From: Curvibacter sp. AEP1-3
GTDB taxonomy: Bacteria; Pseudomonadota; Gammaproteobacteria; Burkholderiales; Burkholderiaceae_C
NCBI RefSeq assembly: GCF_002163715.1
Contig: NZ_CP015698.1
Coordinates: forward strand, 1,364,001 to 1,428,000
Length of the DNA stretch: 64,000 bases
Reading direction: 5' to 3'
Shown: positions 52,864-62,592 of the stretch, in pieces
Layout of the letters: each line of letters opens with the position of its first letter
Position numbering within the stretch: position 1 is the stretch's first letter
Notes under the pieces: model-generated
The model's database searches: none
The model's input: only the letters and a program-made list of their open reading frames with translations
Told to the model about the DNA's origin: nothing
Program-made: the position numbers and the translations under genes

Positions 52864-54231
52864 TCAGCGCTTCAGGCCGTGGCGCTCCATGCGGTAGCGC
52901 AGGGTGTCGCGGCTGATATCCAGGGAACGGGCAGCACGGGTCACATTCCAGTGGTGGGCTTCGAGTGCGCGCACAAGGTGCTCACGCTCCACCGCTTCCA
53001 GAGACGTCGCAGGCCCGGCCCCGGCGGCGGGCGCCGATCGCACTTCTGCCGGCGGCAATGCCAGATCGGCAATCTTTATGACACCACCGGTTTGCAACAG
53101 TGCGGCGCGCTCCAGCAGGTTGCGCAACTCTCGCACATTGCCCGGAAACGCATAGCACTTCAAGGCTTGCGCAGCTGATGCGTCGAGGCGCAAGGTTCCA
53201 TGCCCGTATTTGCGGGACTGCTGATCCAGCAAATGGCGAGCCAGGTGCAACACGTCATCCCCGCGCGCGCGCAGGGGAGGAATCTGGATCTGGAACACCC
53301 TCAGGCGATACAGCAAATCACTGCGGAAACGCCCTTCGCGCACCTGTATATCCAGATCCCGGTTGGTGGCGGCCACGATACGTACATTCACCTGCCGGTC
53401 GGTGAGCGACCCCAGGCGGCGCACCTTGAAGTTTTCCAGCACGCGCAGCAGTTTGGCCTGCAGACCCAAGTCCATTTCGCCGATTTCATCGAGAAACAAG
53501 GTGCCGCCATCGGCTGATTCGATCAGGCCCATCTTGCGGGCATGCGCGTCGGTGAATGCGCCTTTTTCGTAGCCGAAAAGTTCACCTTCCATCAAATGGG
53601 CAGGCAGGGCTGCACAGTTGATTTCTACAAAGGGGGCATCGGCACGGGGACCTGCCTGATGGCAGGCCCTGGCAACCAACTCTTTGCCAGTCCCGGTCTC
53701 CCCGATGATCAGGATGGGCGCGGCCGAGGTTTGGTCGGTGGGTTCCAGAAGAGACAGCTTTTGCACCATGGACCGCAAGGCCACCATCTCCGGCGACTCG
53801 CCGATGAGGGCTTTCAGGCTGGAGTGACTGGCCTCGCGCTGGCGGTAGAAATGCAAGGCTCGTTGCTCACCCCGTTCTCGCAAAGCCCGCTCCACGACTT
53901 CTCGCAAGCTGGCCAGGGTCACGGGTTTTGTGAGCAGGTCCATGGAGCCCGCCTTCATGGCATCCACAGCCAGCGTGACGCTCGCATGACCAGTGACCAT
54001 GACGACGCGCGGCGGGTCCTCGGTCTGTCGCAGTTGGCGGATGACTTCCAGACCATCCATGCCCGGCAGTTGAAAATCCACAATCACCACGTCGGGCACC
54101 ATGCGGGCAGCAGCCTGCACGCCAGTAATGCCATCGTGGGCCGCTTCGGCGTTGTGCCCCAACGACTCAAAGAACCGGACCATGTTTTTGGCCAGGACCA
54201 GTTCGTCTTCAATAACCAGTATGGATGCCAT
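52864..54231 (-). CDS. NtrC-family sigma-54-dependent response regulator
   Basis: 455 residues: receiver (1-120, phospho-Asp in [10 protein letters not shown] ~52, Lys in LTKPV), AAA+ domain (~140-375) with Walker [10 protein letters not shown] and Walker [13 protein letters not shown], and a Fis-type helix-turn-helix (~410-455, [21 protein letters not shown]). The sigma-54 contact loop reads GAFTDA instead of GAFTGA. It is preceded by its sensor kinase with a 6-bp gap. Targets unknown. Confidence 0.94.
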   Translation of the reverse strand: MASILVIEDELVLAKNMVRFFESLGHNAEAAHDGITGVQAAARMVPDVVIVDFQLPGMDGLEVIRQLRQTEDPPRVVMVTGHASVTLAVDAMKAGSMDLLTKPVTLASLREVVERALRERGEQRALHFYRQREASHSSLKALIGESPEMVALRSMVQKLSLLEPTDQTSAAPILIIGETGTGKELVARACHQAGPRADAPFVEINCAALPAHLMEGELFGYEKGAFTDAHARKMGLIESADGGTLFLDEIGEMDLGLQAKLLRVLENFKVRRLGSLTDRQVNVRIVAATNRDLDIQVREGRFRSDLLYRLRVFQIQIPPLRARGDDVLHLARHLLDQQSRKYGHGTLRLDASAAQALKCYAFPGNVRELRNLLERAALLQTGGVIKIADLALPPAEVRSAPAAGAGPATSLEAVEREHLVRALEAHHWNVTRAARSLDISRDTLRYRMERHGLKR

Positions 54232-54237
54232 GGCGCA

Positions 54238-55617
54238 TCAGTGTACGGAAGTCGCAGCCGGGTTCGGCAAAGCCAAGGGGAACAGCATCTCTACACAGGT
54301 GCCGCGCTCCGGCGCCGGCCGCAGGGTGATCTGCCCGCCCCACTGCTCGACCATGCGCTTGACCAGCGCGAGCCCGATGCCCAGACCTCCGCTTTTGGTG
54401 CTGAAAAATGGCCTGAACAAAGCTTGGCGCACTTCGTCGTGTAGACCGATACCGCTGTCCGTCACGCTGATATTGAGTGCCGGCCCCTGGACGACCCAAG
54501 TCACCTGCAAGTCGCCCCCATGGGGCATGGCGTCAATGGCATTGGCCACGATGCTGACCATGATCTGCCGCAGCATGGCGGTATGGGCCAGCACATCCGG
54601 TGCCTCACCCTGTGATGTGGACCAACGGATAGCGCGGCGCGTCATTTCCGGCCCCAGTTCCTCCAGGCAATCGCGAATGACAGCTACCGGGCGCACCCGC
54701 TCAATTTGCAGCTGTGGCGCTTGGGACACCCGTACGAGCTCGGTGATCCAACGATCCGCCCGGTCGACGGCGCCAGTGATGTCAGTGCAGTGTTCGGCGT
54801 GCGCTGCGTCCCCCTGCGCTTGCAGCATTTCGGCGGATACCCGAATGGAGGCCAAGGGGTTGCGCAGGTTATGGGCCACAGCGCCGGCCAGCTCAATGGC
54901 GGTGGCCAGCGTCTGGGTTTCAGCCAAGCGTGCTTGCTGCAGGCGCATTACGCGGTCTGCGCGAGCCACCGTCCAGTACAAGGCCACAAACAAAGCGGCC
55001 GCACCCAAGGCGCATGCAGCCCAGAGTTGAAGATGGGCCTCCCGGATCGCCGCATTGAGCTGCACTGGCACCTTATAGAGCTCCATCACCCCCACCACTG
55101 CCTTGCCATCGGGCCCCAGGACCGGGATGTAGCTTTCCACATAAAACGGCGCCAAAGCAGCCAGTCCCACGTGTTCGCCTTTGGCTACGGTGTCCTCATC
55201 CATGCGACCGCTATGCACGACGAGTTGGCCTTGCAGGGCTTCGTCCAGCTCGTCGTTCACGGGATAGCGTTTGCCGATCAGCGAGGCGTCGGTGGACCAG
55301 GCCACGGTACCGTCGGCGGTGTATGCGTTGGCGCGTACCGGCTCGCGCATCGAGGCAATATGGGCCATCGAGCCCAGAAAGCGCGCCTGCAGCGCGGGGT
55401 CATCAGGGCGTGCGAGGTACTGGCCGGAATCATCGGTTCGCAGCAGGTTCTGGATGAAGTCCATGCTGACCTCGCCCTCGCGCTGCAACATGCGCTGGGT
55501 CAACATCTGGGACATCAACCACCCCAGCCCCAGTGCCATCGCCAGGATGCCCCCCAGACTGATCACCGCAAAGCGGCGGCGCAAGTGGATGGGCGCGGAT
55601 AACGCTGCTGAGGTCAT
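54238..55617 (-). CDS. Membrane sensor histidine kinase
   Basis: 459 residues. Helix 1 (~15-37), a periplasmic sensor (~38-195, single Cache-like from its placement), helix 2 (~197-220), a coiled linker, an H-box with the phospho-acceptor His in AVAHNLRNPLASI (~247), and the ATPase domain with N box VANAIDAM, DSGIGL and GLGIGLALVKRM. Signal unknown. It works with the downstream NtrC-type regulator. The pair is not close to any obvious target operon. Confidence 0.93.
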   Translation of the reverse strand: MTSAALSAPIHLRRRFAVISLGGILAMALGLGWLMSQMLTQRMLQREGEVSMDFIQNLLRTDDSGQYLARPDDPALQARFLGSMAHIASMREPVRANAYTADGTVAWSTDASLIGKRYPVNDELDEALQGQLVVHSGRMDEDTVAKGEHVGLAALAPFYVESYIPVLGPDGKAVVGVMELYKVPVQLNAAIREAHLQLWAACALGAAALFVALYWTVARADRVMRLQQARLAETQTLATAIELAGAVAHNLRNPLASIRVSAEMLQAQGDAAHAEHCTDITGAVDRADRWITELVRVSQAPQLQIERVRPVAVIRDCLEELGPEMTRRAIRWSTSQGEAPDVLAHTAMLRQIMVSIVANAIDAMPHGGDLQVTWVVQGPALNISVTDSGIGLHDEVRQALFRPFFSTKSGGLGIGLALVKRMVEQWGGQITLRPAPERGTCVEMLFPLALPNPAATSVH

Positions 55618-55696
55618 GCCTGGGGACCCTGAGTTGATGACAACTCAGGTTGTACCAGCGAATCCGTCTCGGGTTACAGCCTGAAGGGCTGTCGAT

Positions 55697-56239
55697 TCAA
55701 CTTTTCTGCAAGCGCGCGAAGGTCTTGCGGAACTTCGCCACCTTGGGCGCCGCCACCGCCATGCAGTAGCCCTGCGTCGGATTGCGGGCAAAAAAGTCCT
55801 GGTGGTAGGCCTCGGCAGGCCAGTAGTTTTGAACCGCAAGGACTTCGGTCACGATAGGGCGGCCGTAATGCCCGCTGGCGGTCAGCTCGGCGATGATGGC
55901 GCGGGCCTCGGCCTCCTGCTCCGGGGTGGAGAAGTAAATGCCACTGCGGTACTGCGTGCCGGTGTCATTGCCCTGCCGGTTCAGGGTGGTCGGGTCATGA
56001 ATCACGAAAAAGATTTCCAGCAACTCGCGGGTGCTCACTACCGCCGGGTCGTACACCAGTTTCACCACTTCATTGTGGCCGGTCGTCCCGGTGCACACCG
56101 CTTCGTAGCTGGGCTGGTGCAAGTGGCCATTGCTGTACCCGGACTCAACATCGACAACCCCCATCACCTCGACAAACACCGACTCGGTACACCAGAAGCA
56201 ACCGCCTCCCAGGGTGATGGTTTGGTGTGTGGTGCTCAT
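55697..56239 (-). CDS. msrA: Peptide-methionine (S)-S-oxide reductase MsrA
   Basis: 180 residues. It repairs methionine-S-sulfoxide. Catalytic Cys and neighbours in TLGGGCFWCTESVF (~15), YSNGHLHQPSYEAVCTGTTGHNEVVKL, and GTQYRSGIYF are conserved. FWCTESVF carries a second Cys (GCFWC), seen in many MsrAs. AGGAG precedes the ATG. It is divergent from the TetR/efflux operon. Confidence 0.97.
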   Translation of the reverse strand: MSTTHQTITLGGGCFWCTESVFVEVMGVVDVESGYSNGHLHQPSYEAVCTGTTGHNEVVKLVYDPAVVSTRELLEIFFVIHDPTTLNRQGNDTGTQYRSGIYFSTPEQEAEARAIIAELTASGHYGRPIVTEVLAVQNYWPAEAYHQDFFARNPTQGYCMAVAAPKVAKFRKTFARLQKS

Positions 56240-56416
56240 GGAGGACTCCTGAAAAAATGGGATTCACAGCGCCGTGGCACGATGCCCGGGCACAAGCTCA
56301 GTCGGTTGAACGCCCATGATCTTACGGAGGAGCCCGTTATCTTGAAGCAACAAGGGCAATGCACAGACGGTTTGCACAACTTTGCACAAACTGCCCGGCA
56401 CGGGAAACCACTTGGA

Positions 56417-56466
56417 TTGACACTCAGGGGCGGCACCGGTACATTAATAACCAACCAGTCAGTAAT
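56417..56466 (+). promoter_or_regulatory. Promoter and TetR operator of the efflux operon
   Basis: TTGACA (56417-56422), 17 bp, TACATT (56440-56445) form a strong promoter. ACCAACCAGTCAGTAAT (56450-56466) right after the -10 is a typical TetR/AcrR-type half-symmetric operator overlapping the start site. The tetR ATG at 56469 leaves a leader of under 20 nt. Autoregulation is expected. Confidence 0.72.
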
Positions 56467-56468
56467 TT

Positions 56469-57155
56469 ATGCCAACCCTCCCCACCCTTTGTGACATTGC
56501 CTCCAGCGCGCGCGCCAAGCGCGAGCGGCGCAAAGACGCACGCCCGGGTGAGTTGCTGGCAGCCGCACTGGAACTGTTTGTGGAAAAAGGCTTTGCCGCC
56601 ACCCGCGCCGAAGAGGTCGCCAAGCTGGCCGGTGTGTCCAAGGGCACCTTGTTTTTGTATTTCTCCAGCAAGGAAGAGCTGTTCAAAGCGGTGGTGCGCG
56701 AAAACATCTCGGGCCGCTTCTCCGAATGGAGCGCCGAGTTGGAAACCTTTGAAGGCAACAGCGCCGACCTCTTGCGCTACTGCATGACGGCCTGGTGGGA
56801 ACGCGTGGGTTCCACCAAGGCGTCCGGCATATCCAAGCTGATGATGAGTGAAGCGGGCAATTTTCCAGAACTTGCTGCTTTTTACCAAGAGGAAGTCGTC
56901 AAACCCGGAAATGACCTGATCCGCCGCGTCTTGCAGCGGGGCGTGGACTCAGGAGAGTTCCGGCAGCTGAATGTGGAATACGGCGTTTACTTGTTGCTCG
57001 CCCCCATGATGTTTCTGGCCCTGTGGCGCCACTCCATCGGACCCTGCGTGGCGGGCAATGGGGAACTGGACCCCATTGCCTACTTGAACACCCATATCGA
57101 CAACCTGCTGCTGGGGCTGACAGTCCGCACACCTGCCGCACCCAACGCCTCCTGA
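56469..57155 (+). CDS. TetR/AcrR-family repressor of the RND operon
   Basis: 228 residues. DNA-binding region ARPGELLAAALELFVEKGFAATRAEEVAKLAGVSKGTLFLYFSSKEELFKAV (~23-75). The C-terminal ligand domain is helical (WWERVGSTKASGISKLMMSEAGNFPELAAFY). It should repress its own operon and release it on binding a drug or metabolite. The MFP gene starts 4 bp after its stop. Confidence 0.93.
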   Translation: MPTLPTLCDIASSARAKRERRKDARPGELLAAALELFVEKGFAATRAEEVAKLAGVSKGTLFLYFSSKEELFKAVVRENISGRFSEWSAELETFEGNSADLLRYCMTAWWERVGSTKASGISKLMMSEAGNFPELAAFYQEEVVKPGNDLIRRVLQRGVDSGEFRQLNVEYGVYLLLAPMMFLALWRHSIGPCVAGNGELDPIAYLNTHIDNLLLGLTVRTPAAPNAS

Positions 57156-57159
57156 CACT

Positions 57160-58293
57160 ATGAAACCCTGGATCAAATGGACCACTGTGGCCGTCAGTCT
57201 GGCCGTCGTCGCCGGTGTAGGCATGCGGCTCGTCGCGAGCAACAAAGCCAAAAAAGAGGTGCTGGAAAGCCAACAGGCTGCACTCAAATTGCCGGTGAGC
57301 CTAGAGCTGGGTGCTGCAGATCTGGTGCGTGCAAACACCGTGGAACTCACCCGCACCCTGCCGGTTTCCGGCCCGATCAAAGCAGTCAGCTCAGCCTTTG
57401 TGAAAGCCCGTGTCGCCGGCGAATTGCAAGGGCTGACTGTGCGCGAAGGCGATATGGTCAAAGCCGGTCAAGTGCTGGCACGCGTGGACTCCACGGAATA
57501 CCAAGCCCGCACCCGCCAGGCTCAACAGCAAGCCGAATCCGCCAAAGCGCAGGTGGATATTGCCCGCCGCAGCTTTGAGAACAACCGCAAGCTGGTGGAC
57601 CAGGGCTTTATTTCCCAGACTGCACTGGAGTCCTCCAGCGCCAGCCTCGCAGCGGCCGAGGCCTCCTACCGCGCTGCGATGGCAGGTGTGGATGTGGCGG
57701 CCAAATCCCTGGAAGACACCGTGCTGCGCGCCCCCATTTCAGGCCAGGTCGCACAGCGCCTGACCCAGCCCGGCGAACGCGTGGCGATTGATGCGCGCGT
57801 GCTGGAAATCGTGGACCTGAGCCGCCTTGAGGTGGAAGCCAATCTGGCAGCGGCCGACTCACTGGGCGTTAAACCCGGACAAACTGCGCAACTGACGGTA
57901 GAGGGCTCTGCCCAGCGCCTGCAAGCCCGCGTGGCCCGCATCAACCCCAGCGCGGTGGCTGGCAGCCGCTCTGTGCTGTTGTATTTGAGCCTGGAAAAGC
58001 CTGAAGGCCTGCGCCAGGGCCTGTTCGCCCAAGGCGCACTGGCCGTGGGTGTCAGCCGCACATTGGCCTTGCCGGTGAGCGCCATACGTACCGACAAGCC
58101 ACAACCCTATGTGCAGTGGGTGCAGGACAACAAAGTCGCCCACCAGACGGTGGAACTGGGCGAGCGCGGTGATGCAAATGGCGTGGCCATGGTCAGCGTC
58201 AAGGGCATACCCGAAGGTACTCCGGTGTTGGCGGGCGCAGTGGGCGCCCTGCGTGCGGGAACCGCTATCAAAAACGCAGCAGGTAGCAACTGA
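57160..58293 (+). CDS. RND efflux periplasmic adaptor (membrane fusion protein)
   Basis: 377 residues. An N-terminal membrane or signal segment (~7-25), a barrel-sandwich hybrid (VSGPIKAVSSAFVKARVAGELQGLTVREGDMVKAGQVLARVDS), a coiled-coil hairpin (~105-175) and a beta-barrel domain. It links the RND pump to an outer-membrane channel. No lipobox is evident. The stop overlaps the RND start by one base (TGATG). The ligand range of the pump is unknown. Confidence 0.93.
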   Translation: MKPWIKWTTVAVSLAVVAGVGMRLVASNKAKKEVLESQQAALKLPVSLELGAADLVRANTVELTRTLPVSGPIKAVSSAFVKARVAGELQGLTVREGDMVKAGQVLARVDSTEYQARTRQAQQQAESAKAQVDIARRSFENNRKLVDQGFISQTALESSSASLAAAEASYRAAMAGVDVAAKSLEDTVLRAPISGQVAQRLTQPGERVAIDARVLEIVDLSRLEVEANLAAADSLGVKPGQTAQLTVEGSAQRLQARVARINPSAVAGSRSVLLYLSLEKPEGLRQGLFAQGALAVGVSRTLALPVSAIRTDKPQPYVQWVQDNKVAHQTVELGERGDANGVAMVSVKGIPEGTPVLAGAVGALRAGTAIKNAAGSN

Positions 58294-61200
58294 TGTGGTT
58301 TACCCGCGTTAGCCTCCAGAACCCGGTATTTGCCACCATGGTCATGCTGGCCCTGGTGGTGTTGGGCCTGTTTTCGCTGCAACGTTTGCAGGTCGACCAG
58401 TTTCCGAATATCGACTTTCCGGTGGTGGTGGTCATCACCGACTATCCCGGCGCCTCGCCCGAAATTGTGGAGAGTGAAGTCTCCAAAAAAGTGGAAGAAG
58501 GCGTCAACTCGATAGCAGGCATCAATGCCCTGACCTCCCGCAATTACGAAGGCCAGAGCGTGGTGGTGATTGAGTTCGGCCTGCACATCGACGGCCGCAA
58601 AGCGGCGGACGATGTGCGAGAAAAAGTGGCTGCCGTCAAACCCCTGCTGCGTACCGAAGTCAAAGAACCCCGCGTCTTGCGCTTCGATCCGTCGTCCCGC
58701 GCCGTCTGGTCGGTAGCCGTGTTGCCGGACGCCAGCCAGGGCGGCAAAGCGCTGACCGCCGTAGAACTGACCAACTGGGCAGAGCAGAACTTCAAGAAGC
58801 GCTTGGAGAACGTACGCGGCGTAGGCTCAGTCACTTTGGTGGGCGGTACCAAGCGCGAGATCAACCTTTACCTGAACCCGCAGGCGCTGGAATCTTTCGG
58901 CATCACGCCGGACCAGGTGGTCACCGCGGTCACCAACGAAAACCAGGACCTGCCCCTGGGCACCATCCACTCAAACGAGCAGGAGCGCGTGATTCAGGTA
59001 CAAGCCCGCATGCAGCGCCCGGAAGACTTTGGCAGCATCATTGTGGCCCGCAAGAACGGCACACCGGTACGACTGGACCAGGTCGCCCGCGTGGCCGATG
59101 GCGCCCAAGAGGCCGAGACACTGGCCCTCTACAACGGCCAGCGCACCCTGCTGATGAACGTGCAAAAGTCCCAGGACGAAAACACCATCGTGGTGGTGGA
59201 CGGCCTGGTCAAAGCACTGGCCGAGATGCAAAAGCAGTTGCCTCCGGGCGTGCGGCTGGAGCAGATCACCGATGGGTCGCGCCAGATCCGGGTGTCGGTC
59301 AACAACGTGCGCCAAACGCTGATTGAAGGCGCAGTGCTTACGGTGCTCATCGTGTTCCTGTTTTTGAACTCCTGGCGCTCCACCGTCATTACCGGACTCA
59401 CGCTCCCGATTGCGCTGATAGGTACCTTCCTGTTCATGAATGCCTTCGGCTTCACCATCAACATGATCACGCTGATGGCCCTGTCGCTTTGCGTGGGCTT
59501 ACTGATTGATGATGCGATCGTGGTCCGCGAAAACATCGTGCGCCACGTGCAGATGGGCAAAAATGCCTACAACGCCTCGCTGGACGGCACTCAGGAAATC
59601 GGCCTGGCCGTGCTGGCCACTACCCTCTCCATCGTGGCTGTGTTCCTGCCCATCGGCTTCATGGGCGGCATCATCGGCAAGTTCTTCCACGAGTTCGGCA
59701 TCACCATCGTGGCGGCAGTGCTGATCTCGATGTTTGTGAGCTTCACGCTGGACCCCATGCTCTCCAGCATCTGGCATGACCCCAGTATCGAAAGCCACGG
59801 CAAAGGCCATGCTCCGGTCACCTTCTACGACAAGACAATAGGCCGCGTTACCGGCCTGTTTGACCGCGGCACCGAGGCGTTGGCTGAGGGCTACCAAAGC
59901 TTCCTGCGCTGGGCTTTGCTGCACAAGCTGGCCACAGTGTTGATCGCCGTCGGCATTTTTGTCGGCAGCATCTTGATGGTGCCGCTCCTGGGCACCGAGT
60001 TTGTTCCCAAATCAGACTTCTCAGAGACATCGCTCACCTTCAACACGCCGGTGGGTTCGTCTTTGGAAGTGACGGAGTCCCGGGCCCGTCAGGTCGAGGC
60101 CATCATCCGCGAATTCCCCGAGGTGCGTTACACGCTGACCACGATCAACACCGGCAATGCGCAGGGGAAGATTTACGCCAACATTTACATCCGCCTCGTG
60201 GACCGCAAAGACCGCAGCCTGAGCGTGGACCAGATGTCAGTGAAGCTGCGTCAGCGCCTGCGCAATGTGGCCGGCATCACGGTGACCCACGTGGGCTTGC
60301 TGGATTCAGTCGGTGGGCAGAAGCAGATATTGTTCTCCATTCAAGGCCCCGACACGCACGAACTCGAGCGACTCACCGTGGTGGCGCTGGACAAGGTGCG
60401 TGACGTCCCCGGTCTCGTGGACCTGGACTCCAGCATGAAACCCAACAAGCCCACGCTGGACGTGCGGGTGCGACGGGATGCAGCCTCCGACCTCGGCCTG
60501 AATGTGGCCCAGATCGGCAGCGCCCTGCGCACCCTGATCGCCGGAAAGACCGTGGGCAACTGGCGCGCGCCGGACGACCAAACCTATGACGTCAATGTGC
60601 GCCTGGCACCCGATGCGCGCAATGCTGCGTCGGACCTGCAGCGCCTGCCCTTCACCGTAGGCAGCAATGCCGATGGCAGCCCCCGCATCGTGCGCCTGAA
60701 CCAGGTGGCCGACGTGCGTGAATCGACCGGCCCGAACCAGATCAACCGCCGCGACCTTACCCGCGAGGTGTCCATCAGCGGCAACGTGTCGGGCCGCTCG
60801 GCGGGCGAGGTGTCGGCCGACATCAAGACCGCGATGGACAGCATCAGCCTGCCGCCGGGCTACAGCTACAAATTCAGCGGTTCCACCAAAGACATGGCGG
60901 AAGCCTTCGGCTACGCCATTTCGGCGCTGGTACTGGCCATCGTGTTCATCTACATGATTCTGGCCAGCCAGTTCAAGAGCTTCCTGCAACCGTTGGCGCT
61001 GATGACCTCCCTGCCGCTCACGCTGATCGGCGTGGTGCTGGCACTGATGATGTTCAACTCCACGCTCTCCATGTTCTCCATCATCGGGGTGGTGATGCTG
61101 ATGGGCCTGGTCACCAAGAATGCGATTCTGCTGGTGGACTTTGCCATCCGCGCCCGTGAAGGCGGCACGGACGAACAAGGCCATCCCGTTCCCGGCTTGC

Positions 61201-61472
61201 CCCGCTCGGAAGCCCTGTTGTTGGCCGCCAAAGTGCGCCTGCGCCCCATCCTGATGACCACGTTGGCCATGATCTTCGGCATGGTGCCGCTGGCCTTTGC
61301 CTTGAGCGAAGGCGCCGAAATGCGCGCTCCCATGGGACAGGCAGTGATCGGTGGCGTGATTACCTCTTCTTTGCTCACACTGGTAGTGGTTCCGGTGGTG
61401 TACTGCTACATGGATGATCTGGCGCAATGGGCCAAACGTTTGTGGTCCGGCGCACCCTCCACCGGCCGGTAA
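58293..61472 (+). CDS. RND efflux transporter (HAE1-like)
   Basis: 1059 residues, twelve membrane helices with two large periplasmic loops. TM4 carries the proton-relay Asp pair in GLLIDDAIVVREN. TLPIALIGTFLFMNAFGFTINMITLMAL and GVVMLMGLVTKNAILLVDFAIRAREGG are AcrB/MexF-type hallmarks. It pumps hydrophobic or amphiphilic compounds out using the proton gradient. Adaptor and repressor are directly upstream. The outer-membrane partner may be the TolC-like protein 1.1 kb downstream. Confidence 0.95.
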   Translation: MWFTRVSLQNPVFATMVMLALVVLGLFSLQRLQVDQFPNIDFPVVVVITDYPGASPEIVESEVSKKVEEGVNSIAGINALTSRNYEGQSVVVIEFGLHIDGRKAADDVREKVAAVKPLLRTEVKEPRVLRFDPSSRAVWSVAVLPDASQGGKALTAVELTNWAEQNFKKRLENVRGVGSVTLVGGTKREINLYLNPQALESFGITPDQVVTAVTNENQDLPLGTIHSNEQERVIQVQARMQRPEDFGSIIVARKNGTPVRLDQVARVADGAQEAETLALYNGQRTLLMNVQKSQDENTIVVVDGLVKALAEMQKQLPPGVRLEQITDGSRQIRVSVNNVRQTLIEGAVLTVLIVFLFLNSWRSTVITGLTLPIALIGTFLFMNAFGFTINMITLMALSLCVGLLIDDAIVVRENIVRHVQMGKNAYNASLDGTQEIGLAVLATTLSIVAVFLPIGFMGGIIGKFFHEFGITIVAAVLISMFVSFTLDPMLSSIWHDPSIESHGKGHAPVTFYDKTIGRVTGLFDRGTEALAEGYQSFLRWALLHKLATVLIAVGIFVGSILMVPLLGTEFVPKSDFSETSLTFNTPVGSSLEVTESRARQVEAIIREFPEVRYTLTTINTGNAQGKIYANIYIRLVDRKDRSLSVDQMSVKLRQRLRNVAGITVTHVGLLDSVGGQKQILFSIQGPDTHELERLTVVALDKVRDVPGLVDLDSSMKPNKPTLDVRVRRDAASDLGLNVAQIGSALRTLIAGKTVGNWRAPDDQTYDVNVRLAPDARNAASDLQRLPFTVGSNADGSPRIVRLNQVADVRESTGPNQINRRDLTREVSISGNVSGRSAGEVSADIKTAMDSISLPPGYSYKFSGSTKDMAEAFGYAISALVLAIVFIYMILASQFKSFLQPLALMTSLPLTLIGVVLALMMFNSTLSMFSIIGVVMLMGLVTKNAILLVDFAIRAREGGTDEQGHPVPGLPRSEALLLAAKVRLRPILMTTLAMIFGMVPLAFALSEGAEMRAPMGQAVIGGVITSSLLTLVVVPVVYCYMDDLAQWAKRLWSGAPSTGR

Positions 61473-61514
61473 AATTTGTCACACCCGTTTAACGTGACCC
61501 AAGGAAACTTCGCC

Positions 61515-62168
61515 ATGCATCCGAATCAAGCCCGTTTCAACATGATCGAGCAACAAATCCGCCCCTGGAATGTGCTCGACCTCCAGGTTCTGGAGCTGCT
61601 GGACAACGTGCACCGTGACGAATTTGTGCCCGCCGCCCACAAGAGCCTGGCCTTTGCCGACCTCGAAATCCCCCTGCCCGCCGGCCAGTGCATGCTCGCC
61701 CCCCGCCTCGAAGCCCGCCTTTTGCAGGACCTGGCCGTCCAGTCGCACGAATCCGTGCTCGAAATCGGTGCCGGCTCCGGCTTCATGGCCGCCCTGTTGG
61801 CCCACCGCGCCCGCCAGGTGCTGACTCTGGAAATCGTGCCCGAGCTCGCAGCGTTTGCCCGCAGCAACCTCGCACAAGCCGGTCTGAACAATGTGACTGT
61901 GCGTGAAGCTGATGGCTCCAAGCTCGGCGCCTCCGAGGGCAAATTTGACGTGATCCTGCTCAGCGGCTCGGTCGGTCAAATTCCCCAAGACCTGTTGAAA
62001 CACCTCACGATCGGCGGACGCCTGGGCGCTATCGTTGGCGATGACCCGGTCATGAACTGCACCATCGTCACCCGCACCAGCGAAACCGACTTCCGCACCG
62101 TGGCCACTTGGGAAACCGTGGTCCAGCGCCTGCAAGGTTTTGCGGAACCCGAGCGCTTCCAGTTTTAA
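61515..62168 (+). CDS. Protein-L-isoaspartate O-methyltransferase-like protein
   Basis: 217 residues. Class I SAM fold: motif I in VLEIGAGSGFMAALLAH (~75-90), motif II VLTLEIVP, and the Pcm-type N-terminal block MIEQQIRPWNVLD. In true Pcm enzymes the mid-motif region holds DGxxG; here ADGSKLGASEG. It may repair isoaspartate or be an altered paralogue of the type often found next to rhodanese and tolC. AAGGAAAC is upstream of the ATG at 61515. Confidence 0.85.
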   Translation: MHPNQARFNMIEQQIRPWNVLDLQVLELLDNVHRDEFVPAAHKSLAFADLEIPLPAGQCMLAPRLEARLLQDLAVQSHESVLEIGAGSGFMAALLAHRARQVLTLEIVPELAAFARSNLAQAGLNNVTVREADGSKLGASEGKFDVILLSGSVGQIPQDLLKHLTIGGRLGAIVGDDPVMNCTIVTRTSETDFRTVATWETVVQRLQGFAEPERFQF

Positions 62169-62189
62169 AACCCTCCCCGTGCAATTGGC

Positions 62190-62531
62190 ATGATCAGTCA
62201 AATCCGTCCCACCGACCTTGAAGCCTGGTACGCCAGTGTGGAAGGCCTCGGCCAGCCCTTGGTGCTGGACGTACGCGAGCCCCACGAACTGGCCTTGGCC
62301 AGCGTGGTGCCTGACGGATTCGATGTGCTCAGCATTCCCATGGGGGTGGTTCCGGTCCGCTTGCAGGAATTGCCTGCCGACCGGCCGATTGCCTGCCTCT
62401 GCCACCACGGCGCGCGCAGCATGCAAGTGGCCCTGTTTTTGCAAAGCCGCGGCTTTGAAGACCTGGCCAACATTGCAGGCGGCATCGACGCATGGTCTGC
62501 AGAACGGGACGTCCATGTCCCGCGCTACTAG
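62190..62531 (+). CDS. Single-domain rhodanese-like sulfurtransferase
   Basis: 113 residues. Active-site loop with catalytic Cys in ACLCHHGARSM (C-x5-R form, ~72-76). LVLDVREPHELALA and NIAGGIDAWS flank the family core. It may move sulfane sulfur; physiological acceptor unknown. It lies between the Pcm-like gene and tolC (61 bp before it). Confidence 0.93.
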   Translation: MISQIRPTDLEAWYASVEGLGQPLVLDVREPHELALASVVPDGFDVLSIPMGVVPVRLQELPADRPIACLCHHGARSMQVALFLQSRGFEDLANIAGGIDAWSAERDVHVPRY

Positions 62532-62592
62532 CACCAGAGTGACCAGGCACCGAATTCATCCCCTTTTGACACACTGACTGAGAAAGCCATCC

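Noticed and set aside
58230..58275. Possible eleventh repeat copy at the end of the RND adaptor gene
   Set aside because: The minus strand reads TTTTTGATAGC and later GGGCGCC, but the CGCGCA core is altered and the spacer is 4, not 8, bases.
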